Part shown: one piece after another, positions 11,287 to 21,403 of the stretch | How the letters are laid out: each line of letters begins with the position of its first letter | How positions within the stretch are numbered: position 1 is the first letter of the stretch | Source: Zygnema cylindricum | Lineage: Eukaryota > Streptophyta > Zygnematophyceae > Zygnematales > Zygnemataceae | Direction of reading: 5' to 3' | NCBI GenBank assembly: GCA_037447655.1 | Contig: JBBHKE010002117.1 | Location: 91,501-153,203 of the forward strand | DNA: 61,703 nucleotides | Translations under genes and position numbers: made by a program | The notes under the pieces: model-generated | The model's database searches: none | Seen by the model: the letters and a program-made list of their open reading frames with translations, nothing else | What the model was told of the DNA's origin: nothing

Positions 11287-12194
11287 AGAAGCAGATTAGA
11301 AACACTCTAGCTCACGAGAGATCTCCAATGGCAATCACTCAATCAACGGAGTGATGAATAGTGCAATAGTCGGAGGGAAAGGAAAGGGAGGAGACAAAAC
11401 TTACAAGGGAAGGTCGGTCATCTGTTAACAGGCAACATGCATGAGTTCCTTCTTAAAGAGGATCGCCACTCTCCTCCATCATTCCATTCCCATCAAAATA
11501 TTCCTAAGGGGAATCAAGGCCCTCAAGCCAATCAGTTTATTCAGACTTGCCACACCGACAAAAGACAAGCCGTGTCTGTGAAAACCATGCAAGTAGGTCA
11601 AACACGAGACTGATCACATACAAAGGCATAACAGACAACAATATAAGTTAAACAGGGAGAAACCTAAAGAATCTGAAATCAAAAGAGGAATTTTCACACG
11701 GTGATAGAGCAACCAAAGTGATCCGAAAAGGGATCTGGACAAAACAAAACATGACAAACTCTCACACTAAAAAAAACTTAGAGATGCTAATCAATGAAGG
11801 TCTCAATTCTTACCAGGCAAATAGGACCAAAAAGGTGGGGAAATATGTTTCCAATGCGAGAAACACAGGTAGCTGCATTGCTGGAGTTATTGGCGACATG
11901 GGGAGCGACCTCCGTCATGGTCACCAAGGAAGATTTTTCAAGACTAGGAAGAATCCTCAAAATGAGAGCAAACCAATTAGAACTCTTATAGCTAAGAATG
12001 ACAAAGGGGAGAAGATTGGTAGTGCAGAATAGAAGGTAACATTTTACCAAGGGCACATAAAACAAGAGGCAGCGCACAAAACCAAAAAAATATTAAGTAA
12101 TACAGACATAAAAAATAGTGGGAGAGCGATAAGAGGATTAGAATTCTCACAAGATTTGCTAGAGAAAGTCAGAAGTGCAAGCTAAAAGAAATCA

Positions 12195-12545
12195 ATGTCG
12201 CCCAAACCGAAATCAAAAAGAGCCTCCACAGCTCCAAGTCTTTATGAAACCACTTGGCAAATAGTTGAGGAAGAAAGGGAACAATGCTCACACATAGAGA
12301 AGGATAAAATTCCTACAGTGAATGAGAGTTGTGCATCACAGTCGGCATCATCATGTAACTCACCAAACTCCCACTCACACAAACCGAAAGATATAAATCA
12401 GAAAGTGATACAAGTCGGACTAGAGGACTTCAATTTTTACAAACGCAATGCAGACAGAATGACAAATCAAGGAGGGATGAATGGTAAGTTACCATTCAGC
12501 CATTTTAAGTGTCACAAAACAAGGAATCGGCCGATAGCAAAATAA
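12195..12545 (+). CDS. open frame in M (116 aa), unknown
   Basis: Starts MSPKPKSKRASTAPSLYE, is Ser/Lys-rich and ends at TAA 12543. A second Lys/Arg-rich frame, 12600-12923 (107 aa), follows 54 bp downstream in a different phase. The strand is A/G-rich, which inflates Lys, Glu and Arg, so composition alone is not evidence of coding. No homology recognised. Confidence 0.22.
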   Translation: MSPKPKSKRASTAPSLYETTWQIVEEEREQCSHIEKDKIPTVNESCASQSASSCNSPNSHSHKPKDINQKVIQVGLEDFNFYKRNADRMTNQGGMNGKLPFSHFKCHKTRNRPIAK

Positions 12546-13158
12546 ACCACCGTTTCTTTTCATAGAGGAGCTCCACCAAGAGAAGGAACCTCTAACAGAA
12601 TGACTCGAGAAAAATCGGTAGAAAAGAATGCAATAGTGAGAGGGAGACGAGGACAGTCAAAGATTAAAAGGCAATCAAAGGAAATTGTCATGAGTCACGA
12701 AAGAGAGAAGAGAAACTCAAACTTTGTAACCAATGTTGGCTGCCAAAACCTAGAGAATTCTTCACACAGCTCACTGCAATCGCAGATCATGCAGAAAAGG
12801 AGTCGAATTATCGAAAAAGAAAATCAGACTCACGGAAAGATATCCGGGAGTACGAGGAAAGTGGGAGAAGATTCGGAAGAAAAAACCTCGAATAATCCTA
12901 GACCGCCAAGAAAATTCTCCTAACCTAGACAGAAAATCAACTTGTTAGTTGAAAAGTCTGAGAAAAGGGAGAAATCAAGCGGGATAAAAGCATGCACAAA
13001 GAGGCATTGAAAACTCAAAAATGTAAAAAGGAGCATCATAAAATGTTTAAGAGAAAATTACAAGGTTCTAGAGAAAGGAGTGCTTTCGGATTGTCTCCAA
13101 TACAAGGGAACACGGAGATCAATAAGTCTAACGGGTTACATTTCTGGAAGGGAAATTT

Positions 13159-13713
13159 ATGCAAACGCCAACGGAAGATGTGATGGAGGTAAAAATCAGA
13201 ACTCATATGTCACACTTTAAGACCAAAGATAAGCATAAATTTAATGGACATATGAAGGAGAGCTTTTTAGTGAAAAAACAGAGGAAAAATAGTTCATCAA
13301 AACTTGCAGCTAGAAAGGGAGCACATAATTGCTCGCCTGAACAAACAACTGCAAAAGTAGACAAGAAAAGACACATAGAGGGGAAATTCGGGAAAGAAGG
13401 TATGGCCGTGAGTGTCTCACCTCAAAGTACACAGCATACTGTCGGCAAGTGCCTCAGATCGCCATGGAAAGAAGCCACAGCGGAAGCCGTGGTGAACACG
13501 AAAAAGAAGGAGTTCCTAAAATCAATGAGGAGCTCCATTTTCACATCATTAAATGGGGAAGCCATACAAGAGACCTTCGTCAATGAAAAAAGTTGGAGTA
13601 GAAAAAAATTGAGTAAATTCTACATAGAGTCCATGTCTAACCGCAAGAGGTTAAGGAAAATAGAAGTGCAAAAGACAGACAAGAAAGTAAGAGTTGTCAT
13701 ACCTATTTCATAA
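13159..13713 (+). CDS. longest open frame in M (184 aa), basic, unknown
   Basis: A Lys/Ser-rich frame containing KKEFLKSMRSSIFTSLNGEA. It ends at TAA 13711-13713, four bases before the CACTC-type duplication of copia D. No known domain. If M encodes anything it might be a nucleic-acid-binding Gag-like protein, but that is only suggested by charge. It could also be chance. Confidence 0.25.
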   Translation: MQTPTEDVMEVKIRTHMSHFKTKDKHKFNGHMKESFLVKKQRKNSSSKLAARKGAHNCSPEQTTAKVDKKRHIEGKFGKEGMAVSVSPQSTQHTVGKCLRSPWKEATAEAVVNTKKKEFLKSMRSSIFTSLNGEAIQETFVNEKSWSRKKLSKFYIESMSNRKRLRKIEVQKTDKKVRVVIPIS

Positions 13714-13717
13714 TTTA

Positions 13718-13722
13718 GAGTG
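13718..13722. repeat. target-site duplication of copia D, left copy
   Basis: GAGTG on the plus strand (CACTC in the element's own orientation) abuts the 3' LTR end. The matching CACTC precedes the D 5' LTR at 51253-51257 on the opposite strand. Confidence 0.85.
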
Positions 13723-14724
13723 TACAATTCTGTGTCCCCCATTTGGGCTACAGAATTCAGAAAGCCTCTAGGTAGTTTTGAATAACCCTCTTTCATCTAG
13801 CACCACTAATAATAAAGCACGGAAATGACAAGCTCACTGCACCCCTGTGCAATCTAGACTTTGCTGAGTCCACAGCAAAAAGAATCACTAAAAACGCCCC
13901 ACCACGCAATGAAATATCAAGTGGCAAAGATGCCAATATATGTACAAGCTTATTAGGGCAGAGGCGGCTACCTCCTCAATCTTCTAAGTCTTAAACCCCT
14001 CTCACAACCCCTATCTACTGATAAACGAGCCTATCAAAAGACTGTATACAATGGAAAGGTACTATGGCCAATGTCATTTATGTACGGCCTGTGTACGACA
14101 AGGCCAAGTAGTGGACGTCTGTCTCCCCCGAACTCATCCTCATGCTCCTCGTGATTCCCACTTCCAAATCGTATCTTGCCACGTGGCGCCACATCATGTC
14201 ACGTCCAAAACCCGCCAAAGCAGATATTCTAGGATCTCGGCGATGATATGTTCCGTAGGATCCAAATTGGCTTTTAATGTTAACCGTTGAAACAAATGTC
14301 CAATACATTTGTTTCGTGCGGTTTCATGTTCGCACTATACTCCAACTTGTCTCCATGTTCTTTGTTCATAATTCTGTCAATTGGACAGATGTTCCTAACT
14401 ACTGTTTCAATTGATGTCAAACCCCATGTAGTCCAACGATCTCCTACGACAAACTTGTTAGAGCTGACAGCTACGCCTTGCTCTGCCGGTCGGAGGTTCA
14501 TGTCCTGCCAGACTCAACCTTTTGTTGCGAGTGACTTAAGTCACTCTTTAGTCTTGCCTATGGAGCTAGAGGCAGACATGGCTCCACCATCCTTTTTTTT
14601 TTTCAGTAACTTCAATAAGTATGGGGGCTAGAGAGAGTAGGTGGAGGCAGGCTGCCTATTTCTTTTCTTTTCATTTTAATTATTTAGACCTAGAAAATAC
14701 CCCCTAAATCTAGTGATTTCAACA
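13723..14724 (-). repeat. copia D 3' LTR (about 1002 bp)
   Basis: Outer end TACAATTC (minus strand GAATTGTA); inner end GATTTCAACA, followed by CTCCCCTTATTTTCT, the complement of the polypurine tract. Closest match in the window is the D 5' LTR at 51258-52259, sharing the start TGTTGAAATCACTAGATTTA. It holds a plus-strand tRNA-like block (14455-14512), GTAC motifs near 14050-14100 and the hairpin TGCAC-CCCT-GTGCA at 13838-13851. Confidence 0.9.
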
Positions 14725-14740
14725 CTCCCCTTATTTTCTA

Positions 14741-16020
14741 GAATAATTTTAATTTCTCTTTTAACCCACACTTTTATCTATATTATTTTAACTTGGGAGA
14801 GGGCACAGGTTTGGTCATCATATCAACCACCATTTCCCCATCATCTCTATATAGAAGATTCACAATTTTGTTTTGACCTTTTCCCTCAGAAAACTTAATC
14901 TTATGTCTATATGTTTAGCCTTAAAATGATGTTTTTGATAAGCGACAATTGCAATTGCAGCATTATTATCACAAAACACTTCATGCATTCCCTCCTTCAT
15001 ATACCCAAGTTCTTGCAATAAAGACTTGACCCACATCAACTCTTTCACAACAGAACAAAAAGCCATGTACTCAGCCTCTATACTGGACTGAGCAAACACC
15101 TTTTGTTGCTTGCTACTCCAGCAGCAAACACCTTCCCCCACATACAACACATATCTTGAAGTGCATCTTCTAATAGGTGCATCCCCATAATTGGCATCAC
15201 TCCAACTAGTGATGTTAGTGCGTTCCTCTCCTAAATGCAACCATAAGTCCCTACTTCCCACCAAATATATGTTAACTTTCTTGGCACCCTCCAAATCTGT
15301 TTTCCTAGGATCATTAAGACTCCTACTGAGGACTCTAGTTGTTGTTGCTATGTCAAGCCTAGTAAAGTTCATAACGTGTTTGTAAGGAATAGACTTTATA
15401 AACTGTCTTTTTTCTGGACTCATCTGATCATCTTACACTATCACTCCTCCTACACTCCCATCACTTACTTTCTTCAAGTCCATGGGAGTGTTACAACTGT
15501 TTCCCTTTTCCATTTGAAATTTCTCAAGCATATTTCCTTTAGCTTCTTTCACAGTAATTCTGATAATCCTTTTCCCCCAGTCACATTCAATTCGAATTCC
15601 CAAAATGTATTTTGCCTCCCCTAAAACCTTAATTTCAAACTCGCTTCTAAGATCTTTCTTTAGCTTATTAATCTTTTCCATAGACTTACTTAACATCAAC
15701 AAAACATCCACATAAATTTTAATGAGAATAACAACTTTCTCATCCTCAAACGTATAAATAGAATGGTCAGAACTGATCTAGATATATCCCAGACTGGTGA
15801 GAAACTCATCTAGTTTTTTATTCCATTGTCTGTGGGCCTCCTTCAGTCCATATATGAACTTTATGAGTTTGCTCACTTTGCTCTCCTCACCTTCCTTTAC
15901 AAATTCTTCTAGTTGGCGCATGAAGATTTCTTCCTCTAGCTCATCGGTTAGGAAGGCGATCTTAATATCCATCTGGTGTATTTCCATGTCTTCCGCTGCC
16001 GCTAAGCTGTTGAGCATAAC
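14741..16020 (-). pseudogene. copia D pol, 3' half: RT C-terminal part and RNase H
   Basis: Minus strand. The RT part begins abruptly at the gypsy junction with [19 protein letters not shown] (15778-16017), then AKYILGIRIECDWGKRIIRI (15433-15711). RNase H at 14860-15423 has SWSDANYGDAP, SSIEAEYMAF and VFCDNNAAIAI, followed by a stop before the final ADMMTK motif. The YVDD box region near 15715 is frame-disrupted. The matching N-terminal half of this RT lies at 55063-55283 on the plus strand. Confidence 0.88.
16016..16020. repeat. possible target duplication of the gypsy G derivative in D
   Basis: ATAAC here (GTTAT in D's orientation) compares with ATTAT at 55279-55283, where the other half of D is broken. 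Four of five bases match. Confidence 0.55.
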
Positions 16021-16222
16021 TGATTAGTATAGAGGGAGTGTCGATGGTCCACTGAGTTGCTCGAAAGAGACTTGCAAAGTTTCCCAGATGCAGATGCTTC
16101 CGTGAGAATTGGCCATGCCCTTTTTATGCTCAAATCCCTCTTGTAGACATGGAAGCAAACTTAGGGAAAGAGGAGACATGCCGGATGAATGAATGTAGGC
16201 AAGTGAAGAAAAATAAGATTCT
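16021..16222 (-). repeat. gypsy G LTR, about 200 bp
   Basis: On the minus strand it follows the purine tract AAGTAAGGGGGGGAG (complement at 16221-16235) and ends CTATACTAATCA next to the copia D coding sequence. It aligns with 17474-17588 joined to 37295-37390, a second copy interrupted by copia C. The exact 5' edge of the LTR is uncertain because no clear TG start is seen. Confidence 0.65.
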
Positions 16223-16280
16223 CCCCCCCTTACTTCCCCCTTGTCCCCATGAGGTGGGGAGAAAAGGGGTGGGCTGATAT

Positions 16281-17473
16281 TGTGTTGGTCTGCCATAAGT
16301 CTGCCAATGGCTACAGGATAAACCCTCTCTTGTCCAAAAGGTAAAGCAACCCACTTTGGTGCAATTGTCGCCAAAGCCAAAAGAACCACCTGCAAGCGTT
16401 CAAAGGATCTTCCACACAAAAATATTTTTACAAAGAATATGTTGTTTTAGATTTAGCAATATCACCCTGCCTTAGAAAAGAGAAATAATGATAGAACGAA
16501 AAATAATGGTGAAGCAAGCTCAACCTACCCCGGTAATAAATAATGACACATAAAAGAGACGAAATCTTTCCCTCAAGGCACCAGAAACCGGTATGATTCT
16601 CCCTCACCTCTCGGCTTTTGCGATACTGAACCGACTAGACTCTTCCCGGGTTCAACAACAAAAAGACTCAAACCGCCCAAGAGAAAGAAAATGCCAATTA
16701 CCCAACCGAACTACGATTTCCACAAGAGACAATTCCAACCCGGAGATGGCGATAGAGTCACAACAAATAAGACAAAAGTTCTCCAAAAGAAAGTTTGCTT
16801 GGAAATTTCCAGGGTTTCTCTCAGGAGACACTACTCAAAATAGCAACGTGTCTCTTTCGGCCCCAAGTGCCTTATACAACAGAGTTTGTCCAGTTCAGAT
16901 CCAAAAGGTCAATGCAATGGAAGGAGTCTATGAGCGGAGAGCAAATGTTATCAAATTGACATAGGAAAAATTAGGGCGTACCACACTCACGACAAAAAAA
17001 TATACTTCCGAATCCGGCTAGATTCGTGGTGGAGGGTTCAAATAAGATCCACTAACCTATCAAAAGTGCTTGAGTGGCGCTGAAAACAACAAACTTTCAC
17101 CTACGGTAATTAGTGAACCAAAAGCCGATTGGACCTAGACTGAAGTATTAGTGACGTCTAACAGCATTATCTAGATGGCAATCCCAAATTTTCCGTGCAA
17201 ATCCACAATGTACCCTCCATTAGGGACGGTAAAAACTGCTTTTAGGTGGTGATACTGAAATATTGGAAGCAGAAAAACTTGGTCGTTCGACCTCTGTTAG
17301 GCGTGAACCAAATTGCCTTGCGCTTCGTGTGGGAAATTAAAGGATCCACTCCGGTGGGTTACACCCCACTATCTGTACACTGAGGCAGACACTGTAAAAA
17401 GGGTTCCGGAAATCCTGGATAAATGAGAGTGTGCCATGCATGCACACGAGTTTGACAGTTGTCGAGCGTGCAA
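16281..17473 (-). repeat. gypsy G leader region, left copy (about 1.2 kb)
   Basis: The reverse complement matches 55284-56500. Short shared landmarks: TTTATCCAGGATTTCCGG, GAGAAACCCTGGAAATTTCC, TCTTATTTGTTGTGACTC. Both strands stay open over parts of it (16593-16964 plus, 123 aa), and the frames are conserved in the other copy, but no domain is recognisable. Because 56500 onward is followed by gag-like sequence, I read it as the untranslated leader between LTR and gag. Here it passes directly at about 16281 into the 3' tail (polypurine tract and LTR), so this copy is an internal-deletion derivative lacking gag and pol. Confidence 0.72.
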
Positions 17474-17588
17474 GATTAGTATAGAGGGAGTGGTGATGGT
17501 CCATAAAGTTTTTTAAAAGAGTCTTGCATAGTTTCCCATATGCAGATGCTTCCCTGACAAATGGCCATGCCCCCCTTAGAGCGAAATC
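17474..17588 (-). repeat. gypsy G LTR, inner piece cut by copia C
   Basis: Matches 16022-16119 and beyond. The LTR resumes at 37295 after copia C. Joining the two sides across AAATC restores a sequence collinear with 16021-16222. Confidence 0.78.
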
Positions 17589-18585
17589 TACAATTCAATG
17601 TCCTCCATTGGACTACAAAATTAGGAAGCCTCTAGATAGTTTTTCACTAACCCACTTCAAGCCACAACCGCTGCTGCCCAAAAAGGCAAACATACAATCT
17701 AACTGCACCCCTGTGCAGTCTAGACTCCTTTGAGTCGGTAGCAAAAAAAATCACTGAAAACGGCCAACCAGCGGATAAGTTATTAGCTGGCAAAAATGCC
17801 AATTTATACTAAGCTCTCTTAGAGAGAGGTGACTACCTACCAGATTTTCCTAAGTCCTAAACCCCTCTCACAGCCCCTATCTACTGAAGTACGAACCAAT
17901 CATATGACTGTAAAGTACAGAAAGGTGCTACTGCCAATGTCCTTTCTGTACGGCCTGTGTATGACAAGGCTGAGTGGACGCGTGTCACCTTTCCACTCGT
18001 CTGTATGTTCCCCAAAATTCTTCCACCAAATGTTATCCCTCCATGTGGCGCCAGGTCATGCCATGTCCATAATTGCCAAAGGGACCATTCCGCAATCTTG
18101 GCAGTGATGTGTGTCGTTAGATTAAATCTGACATTAAATAACGGCCGTCGAAACAAAATCAGATTTATTTGTTTCGTGCGAAATGACGTCCGCAAGAAAC
18201 TTTAACTAGTTCTATGTTCCTTCGTACATATTTTAGTTAATCTATTTCAATACCATACAATAGTTTAAATACATATCAAACCTTATATATCTTAACGGAC
18301 TTCCACGACAGACAGGTTAGAGCTAACGACTACACCGTGCTTTATCGGTCCGAGGTTCGAGTCCTACCGGACTCAACCTTTTGTTGAGAGTGACTTAAGT
18401 CACTCTTTAGTCCTACCTATGGAGCTGGGGTAGCCATGGCTCCATCACTCTCTCTCTCCTTCAATGACTACAACAAGTATGGGGGCAAGAGAGAAGAGAT
18501 GGAGGCAGACTGCGTGTATTTTTCTTATGTGTTTTTGCTAATATATTTAGACCTAGAAAAAACCCAAAAACTATTTATTTCAACC
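17589..18585 (-). repeat. copia C 3' LTR (997 bp)
   Basis: Outer end TACAATTCAATG (CA decayed to TA); inner end TTTCAAC before TTCCCCTTATTTTTTAG, the polypurine complement. Contains the best tRNA-like block (18311-18377), GTAC motifs near 17905-17960, and hairpins at 17703-17718, 17723-17736 and 17788-17801. Confidence 0.92.
18311..18377 (+). ncRNA. tRNA-like block antisense to the copia C LTR
   Basis: Reads D-arm-like GGTTAGAGC, then a perfect Pol III B box GGTTCGAGTCC (18354-18364; consensus GGTTCGANTCC) about 35-40 bases downstream. It lies antisense to the element. Not a functional tRNA gene: acceptor stem and anticodon arm do not form cleanly. The equivalent position in the other C LTR (37021-37080) keeps TGGTTAGAGC and GGTTCGAGTC. 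Confidence 0.6.
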
Positions 18586-18602
18586 TTCCCCTTATTTTTT
18601 AG

Positions 18603-20495
18603 TCTTATTTTAACTTTTCTTTTAATCCACATTTTTCCCAACAATATTTAAACTTGGGAGAGGGCACAGGTTTGGTCATCATGTCAGCCACCATTTCTCC
18701 ATCGAATTTATACACAAGATTTACAATTTTATTTTCAACCTTTTCCCTCACGAAGCTCAATCTTATGTCCATATGCTTAGCCTTGAAATAATGTTTTGGA
18801 TTGGCTACAATATCAATGGCAGCCTGATTATCACAAAAAACTTCATGCACTCCCTCCTTCATATACCCTAATTCTTGCAACAAGGATTTGACCCACATCA
18901 ACTCTTTCACAACCGAACAAGAGGCTATATACTCAGCCTCCCTAGTAGACAGAGCAACCACCTTTTGTTGCTTAGTGCTCCTACAGCAAGCACCTTCTCT
19001 CACATACAACACATACCCATAATTGCATCTTGTCATAGGTGCATCCCCATAACAGGCATCACTCTAAGTAGTGATATCAGTGTGCTACCCTCACAAATGC
19101 AACCATAACTCTCTGGTTCCTACCACATATCTCATGACTCTCTTAGGTGCCTGCCAATCTCTCTTCCTAGGATCGTTAAGACTCCTATTGAGGACTCCTA
19201 CTGTTGTTGCTATGTTCGGCCTTGTACAGTTCATAAAATAGATCAAACTTCCTACGACCTGTCTACAAGGGATAGACTTCATAAACTCTCTCTCCTCTAG
19301 ACTCATATGATCATCTAAGATAATCATTCCTCCTTCTACACTTCCATCACTTACTTTTTTAAAGTCTATGGGAGTGGTATAACTGTTAGCCTTTTCCATC
19401 TAGAATTTCTCAAGCATATTACCTATTGCTTCTTTTTGAGTAAGTCTGATAATCCTTTTCCCCTTATCTCTCTCCATCTGGATCCCCAAAATGTATCTTG
19501 CCTCACCTTAATCTTTCATATCAAATCTGCTTCTAAGATCTTTCTTTAGCTTATTGATCTTTTCCAAAGACTTCTTGAGCACAAGCAGATCATCCACATA
19601 GATTGCAATAAAAATGACACTATTCTCATCTTCAAACATATAGATAGAATGGTCTGAGCTGATTCGGATTCATCCCAGACCGATGAGAAACTCATCTAGT
19701 TTCTTATTCCACAATCGGGGAGCCTGCTTTAGTCCATATAAAGACTTTATGAGCCTGTAGACTTTGCTCTCTTCTTCTATCTCCACAAACCCCTCAAGTT
19801 GCCTCATGAAAATTTCTTCCTCTAACTCACCATTAAGAAAAGCAGTCTTAATGTCTCTCTAGGTATTTCCATGTCTTCCGCTGCTACCAGGTTTTGGAGA
19901 ATCCTTACAGATGGGAACCGAATAACTAGAGCAAAGGTCTCCTAATAGTCAATCCCCTCCTTTTGAGTGAACCACTTCGCTACCAATCGAGCCTTATATC
20001 TCTCAATGGTATTATTTGGGTTCAATTTTAGTTTAAATACCCATTTACAGCCAATAGGTTTTCGGTCTAGAGGACAATCCGCTAGTTCCCAGGTATTTGC
20101 TTCCATGGTGGAAGCCGTCTCATCATTTATGGCTTTAATCCATTTGTCTTTTTCTGGGCTGTTCTGTGCCTCCAAGTATGACTGAGGCTCATCAGGATAA
20201 GATAGCTAAGTTACCTTATGAGCAGCCTATCTCTCTTGAATCCTTTTGCTGCTCCTCATCCCTCCCTTCAACTCTAAAGCTGGAATAGAAGGAAGTCTCA
20301 AGTTTCTCATTACTGTCTCATCGGCTCCCCTATTTATGGAAGTCGGTTCAAGTTCCATCTCTTTTGTCTCCTCGAAGTCCATAGGAATATGTGAGGTGTC
20401 CTCTTTTAGATCTCCTATATCTAGGATCTCCCCAAAATCTGCAATCATTGTTTCACTCATGTCTTTTTCGAGAAAGACATAACACTCTTCGCTTT
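18603..20495 (-). pseudogene. copia C pol: RT and RNase H
   Basis: Minus strand. RNase H 18605-19036: CNYGYVLYVREGACC, STREAEYIAS, VFCDNQAAIDI and EMVADMMTKP, so the last three catalytic acids are kept. 19091-19399: RQVVGSLIYFMNCTRPNI. RT start 19942-20175: NTWELADCPLDRKPIGCKWV and [20 protein letters not shown]. Stops and frameshifts separate them (for example TAA within 19504-19512, and a shift near 19860). Upstream, 20227-20460 is the acidic linker between integrase and RT. It is cut at 20500 by copia E inside a Glu/Ser-rich stretch. Confidence 0.88.
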
Positions 20496-20915
20496 CAAAC
20501 TGTTGAAAAGAGGTAATTAAAAGTTCGCTTCTCTATTTTAGTTTTACTTTAAAGAAAGATAGTGAGGATCAAAGGCACGCCATCGCTGCCGCCGTATTTA
20601 GAAAGCGGCAGTTTTTGAAATAGAGGATATTTTACTAAAATGTTGCCTAGTTCCAGATTTAAACATGGGTCTGTGGACCTCTATATAGTCATTCCTCTTA
20701 ACCACTAAGGCGTTATCGAAACGATACACGTGACGGGTTTCAGAGATATATAAACATTAACGCAACAGCTTATTAACAACAGACTAACCAAAAGGAGCAA
20801 TTCATGCATGTACGCGAATCTGAACCGTGTAAAATATGTTTTGATCAGACGACCGACATTGTAGCCGCCACGCGAAGTGAGATTTTGGCGTCATTTGGAG
20901 ATTGCATCACGGGAT

Positions 20916-21075
20916 GCCACGTGGCGCCACATTATTTGATACCGGATGAGATGGGAGGAGGAAACATGGCTCCTGATTTGACAGGTGTCACCTTGTAGAC
21001 CATGTCGTACAATGGCCGTACAATAAGTACATCTCCTATTGTACCTTCTTGTACTATATAGTGTTCCTATTGGAC
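20916..21075 (+). promoter_or_regulatory. copia E U3 promoter region
   Basis: Visible elements in order: G-box/ABRE core GCCACGTGGC (20916-20925); five GTAC tetramers at 21007, 21018, 21027, 21041 and 21051; CTATATAG TATA-like box at 21053; ATTGG (CCAAT on the other strand) just downstream. The same order recurs in A, C, D, F and H. G-boxes bind bZIP/bHLH factors and GTAC is the core of SBP/SPL-factor sites in plants. Actual binding here is inference. Confidence 0.5.
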
Positions 21076-21164
21076 AAGGGTTTAGTAGTAGGTAGTCGTG
21101 AGTAGGCAGACCAAGACTTAGTGATATTTAGGTACCTCTCTCTAAGAGAGCTTGTAACTATAAA

Positions 21165-21262
21165 GGTCATCTTTGACCAACCATAACTTACTGCTCAGGG
21201 GAGCAAATTCTGTGATTCTTTTTGCGTTTCACTCAAGGGAGTCTTGTCCTCACAGGGGTGAT
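21165..21262 (+). promoter_or_regulatory. copia E leader hairpin array
   Basis: Four consecutive potential stem-loops in the predicted transcript leader: GGTCA-TCTT-TGACC, TGCTC-AGGG-GAGCA, ACTC-AAGG-GAGT and TCAC-AGGG-GTGA. The last three share an ARGG loop. In the 3' LTR the last becomes a perfect CCTCAC-AGGG-GTGAGG (26555-26570). Possible role in RNA packaging, dimerisation or translation; untested. Confidence 0.5.
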
Positions 21263-21388
21263 GGTGGTCAGAATATTTGTGTTCCTTGGCGGCACTTATT
21301 CAGTGGGAAAGTGGAAGGGGAAAATATTATCCTAGAGGCTTTACATAGGCTACTCATTCTGTGGGTCAATCGAGACCACACAATTTCA

Positions 21389-21403
21389 CGATATGGGCCC
21401 ACC
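21389..21403 (+). other. copia E primer-binding site, slightly decayed
   Basis: CGATATGGGCCCACC matches the canonical GGTTATGGGCCCACC of this window except near its 5' end. Complementary to the initiator tRNA-Met anticodon arm. Its ATG (21393) opens gag. Confidence 0.8.

Larger units (their letters stand above)
10272..13717 (+). mobile_element. element M internal region, left part: non-autonomous (LARD-like)
   Basis: About 3.4 kb of A/G-rich DNA between the M primer site and the inserted copia D; the internal region continues on the minus strand at 51257-50602. I find no RT, integrase, RNase H or protease motif in any frame. Several short open frames exist, mostly Lys/Arg-rich. With LTRs, a primer site shared with the local copia elements and a large internal region lacking pol, M fits a large retrotransposon derivative that would need another element's enzymes. 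An alternative is an old autonomous element with decayed pol, but even fragments of RT are absent. Confidence 0.7.
20501..21388 (+). repeat. copia E 5' LTR (888 bp)
   Basis: TGTTGAAAAG...AATTTCA. Contains an antisense tRNA-like block (20651-20720), the palindromic G-box GCCACGTGGC (20916-20925), five GTAC motifs (21007-21054), TATA at 21053-21060, ATTGG near 21069, and leader hairpins at 21165-21178, 21192-21205, 21231-21242 and 21249-21262. Confidence 0.95.

Noticed and set aside
18311-18377. A genuine tRNA gene
   Set aside because: B box is perfect but acceptor, anticodon and T stems do not pair properly. The same block recurs in each LTR copy, so it belongs to the retrotransposon.
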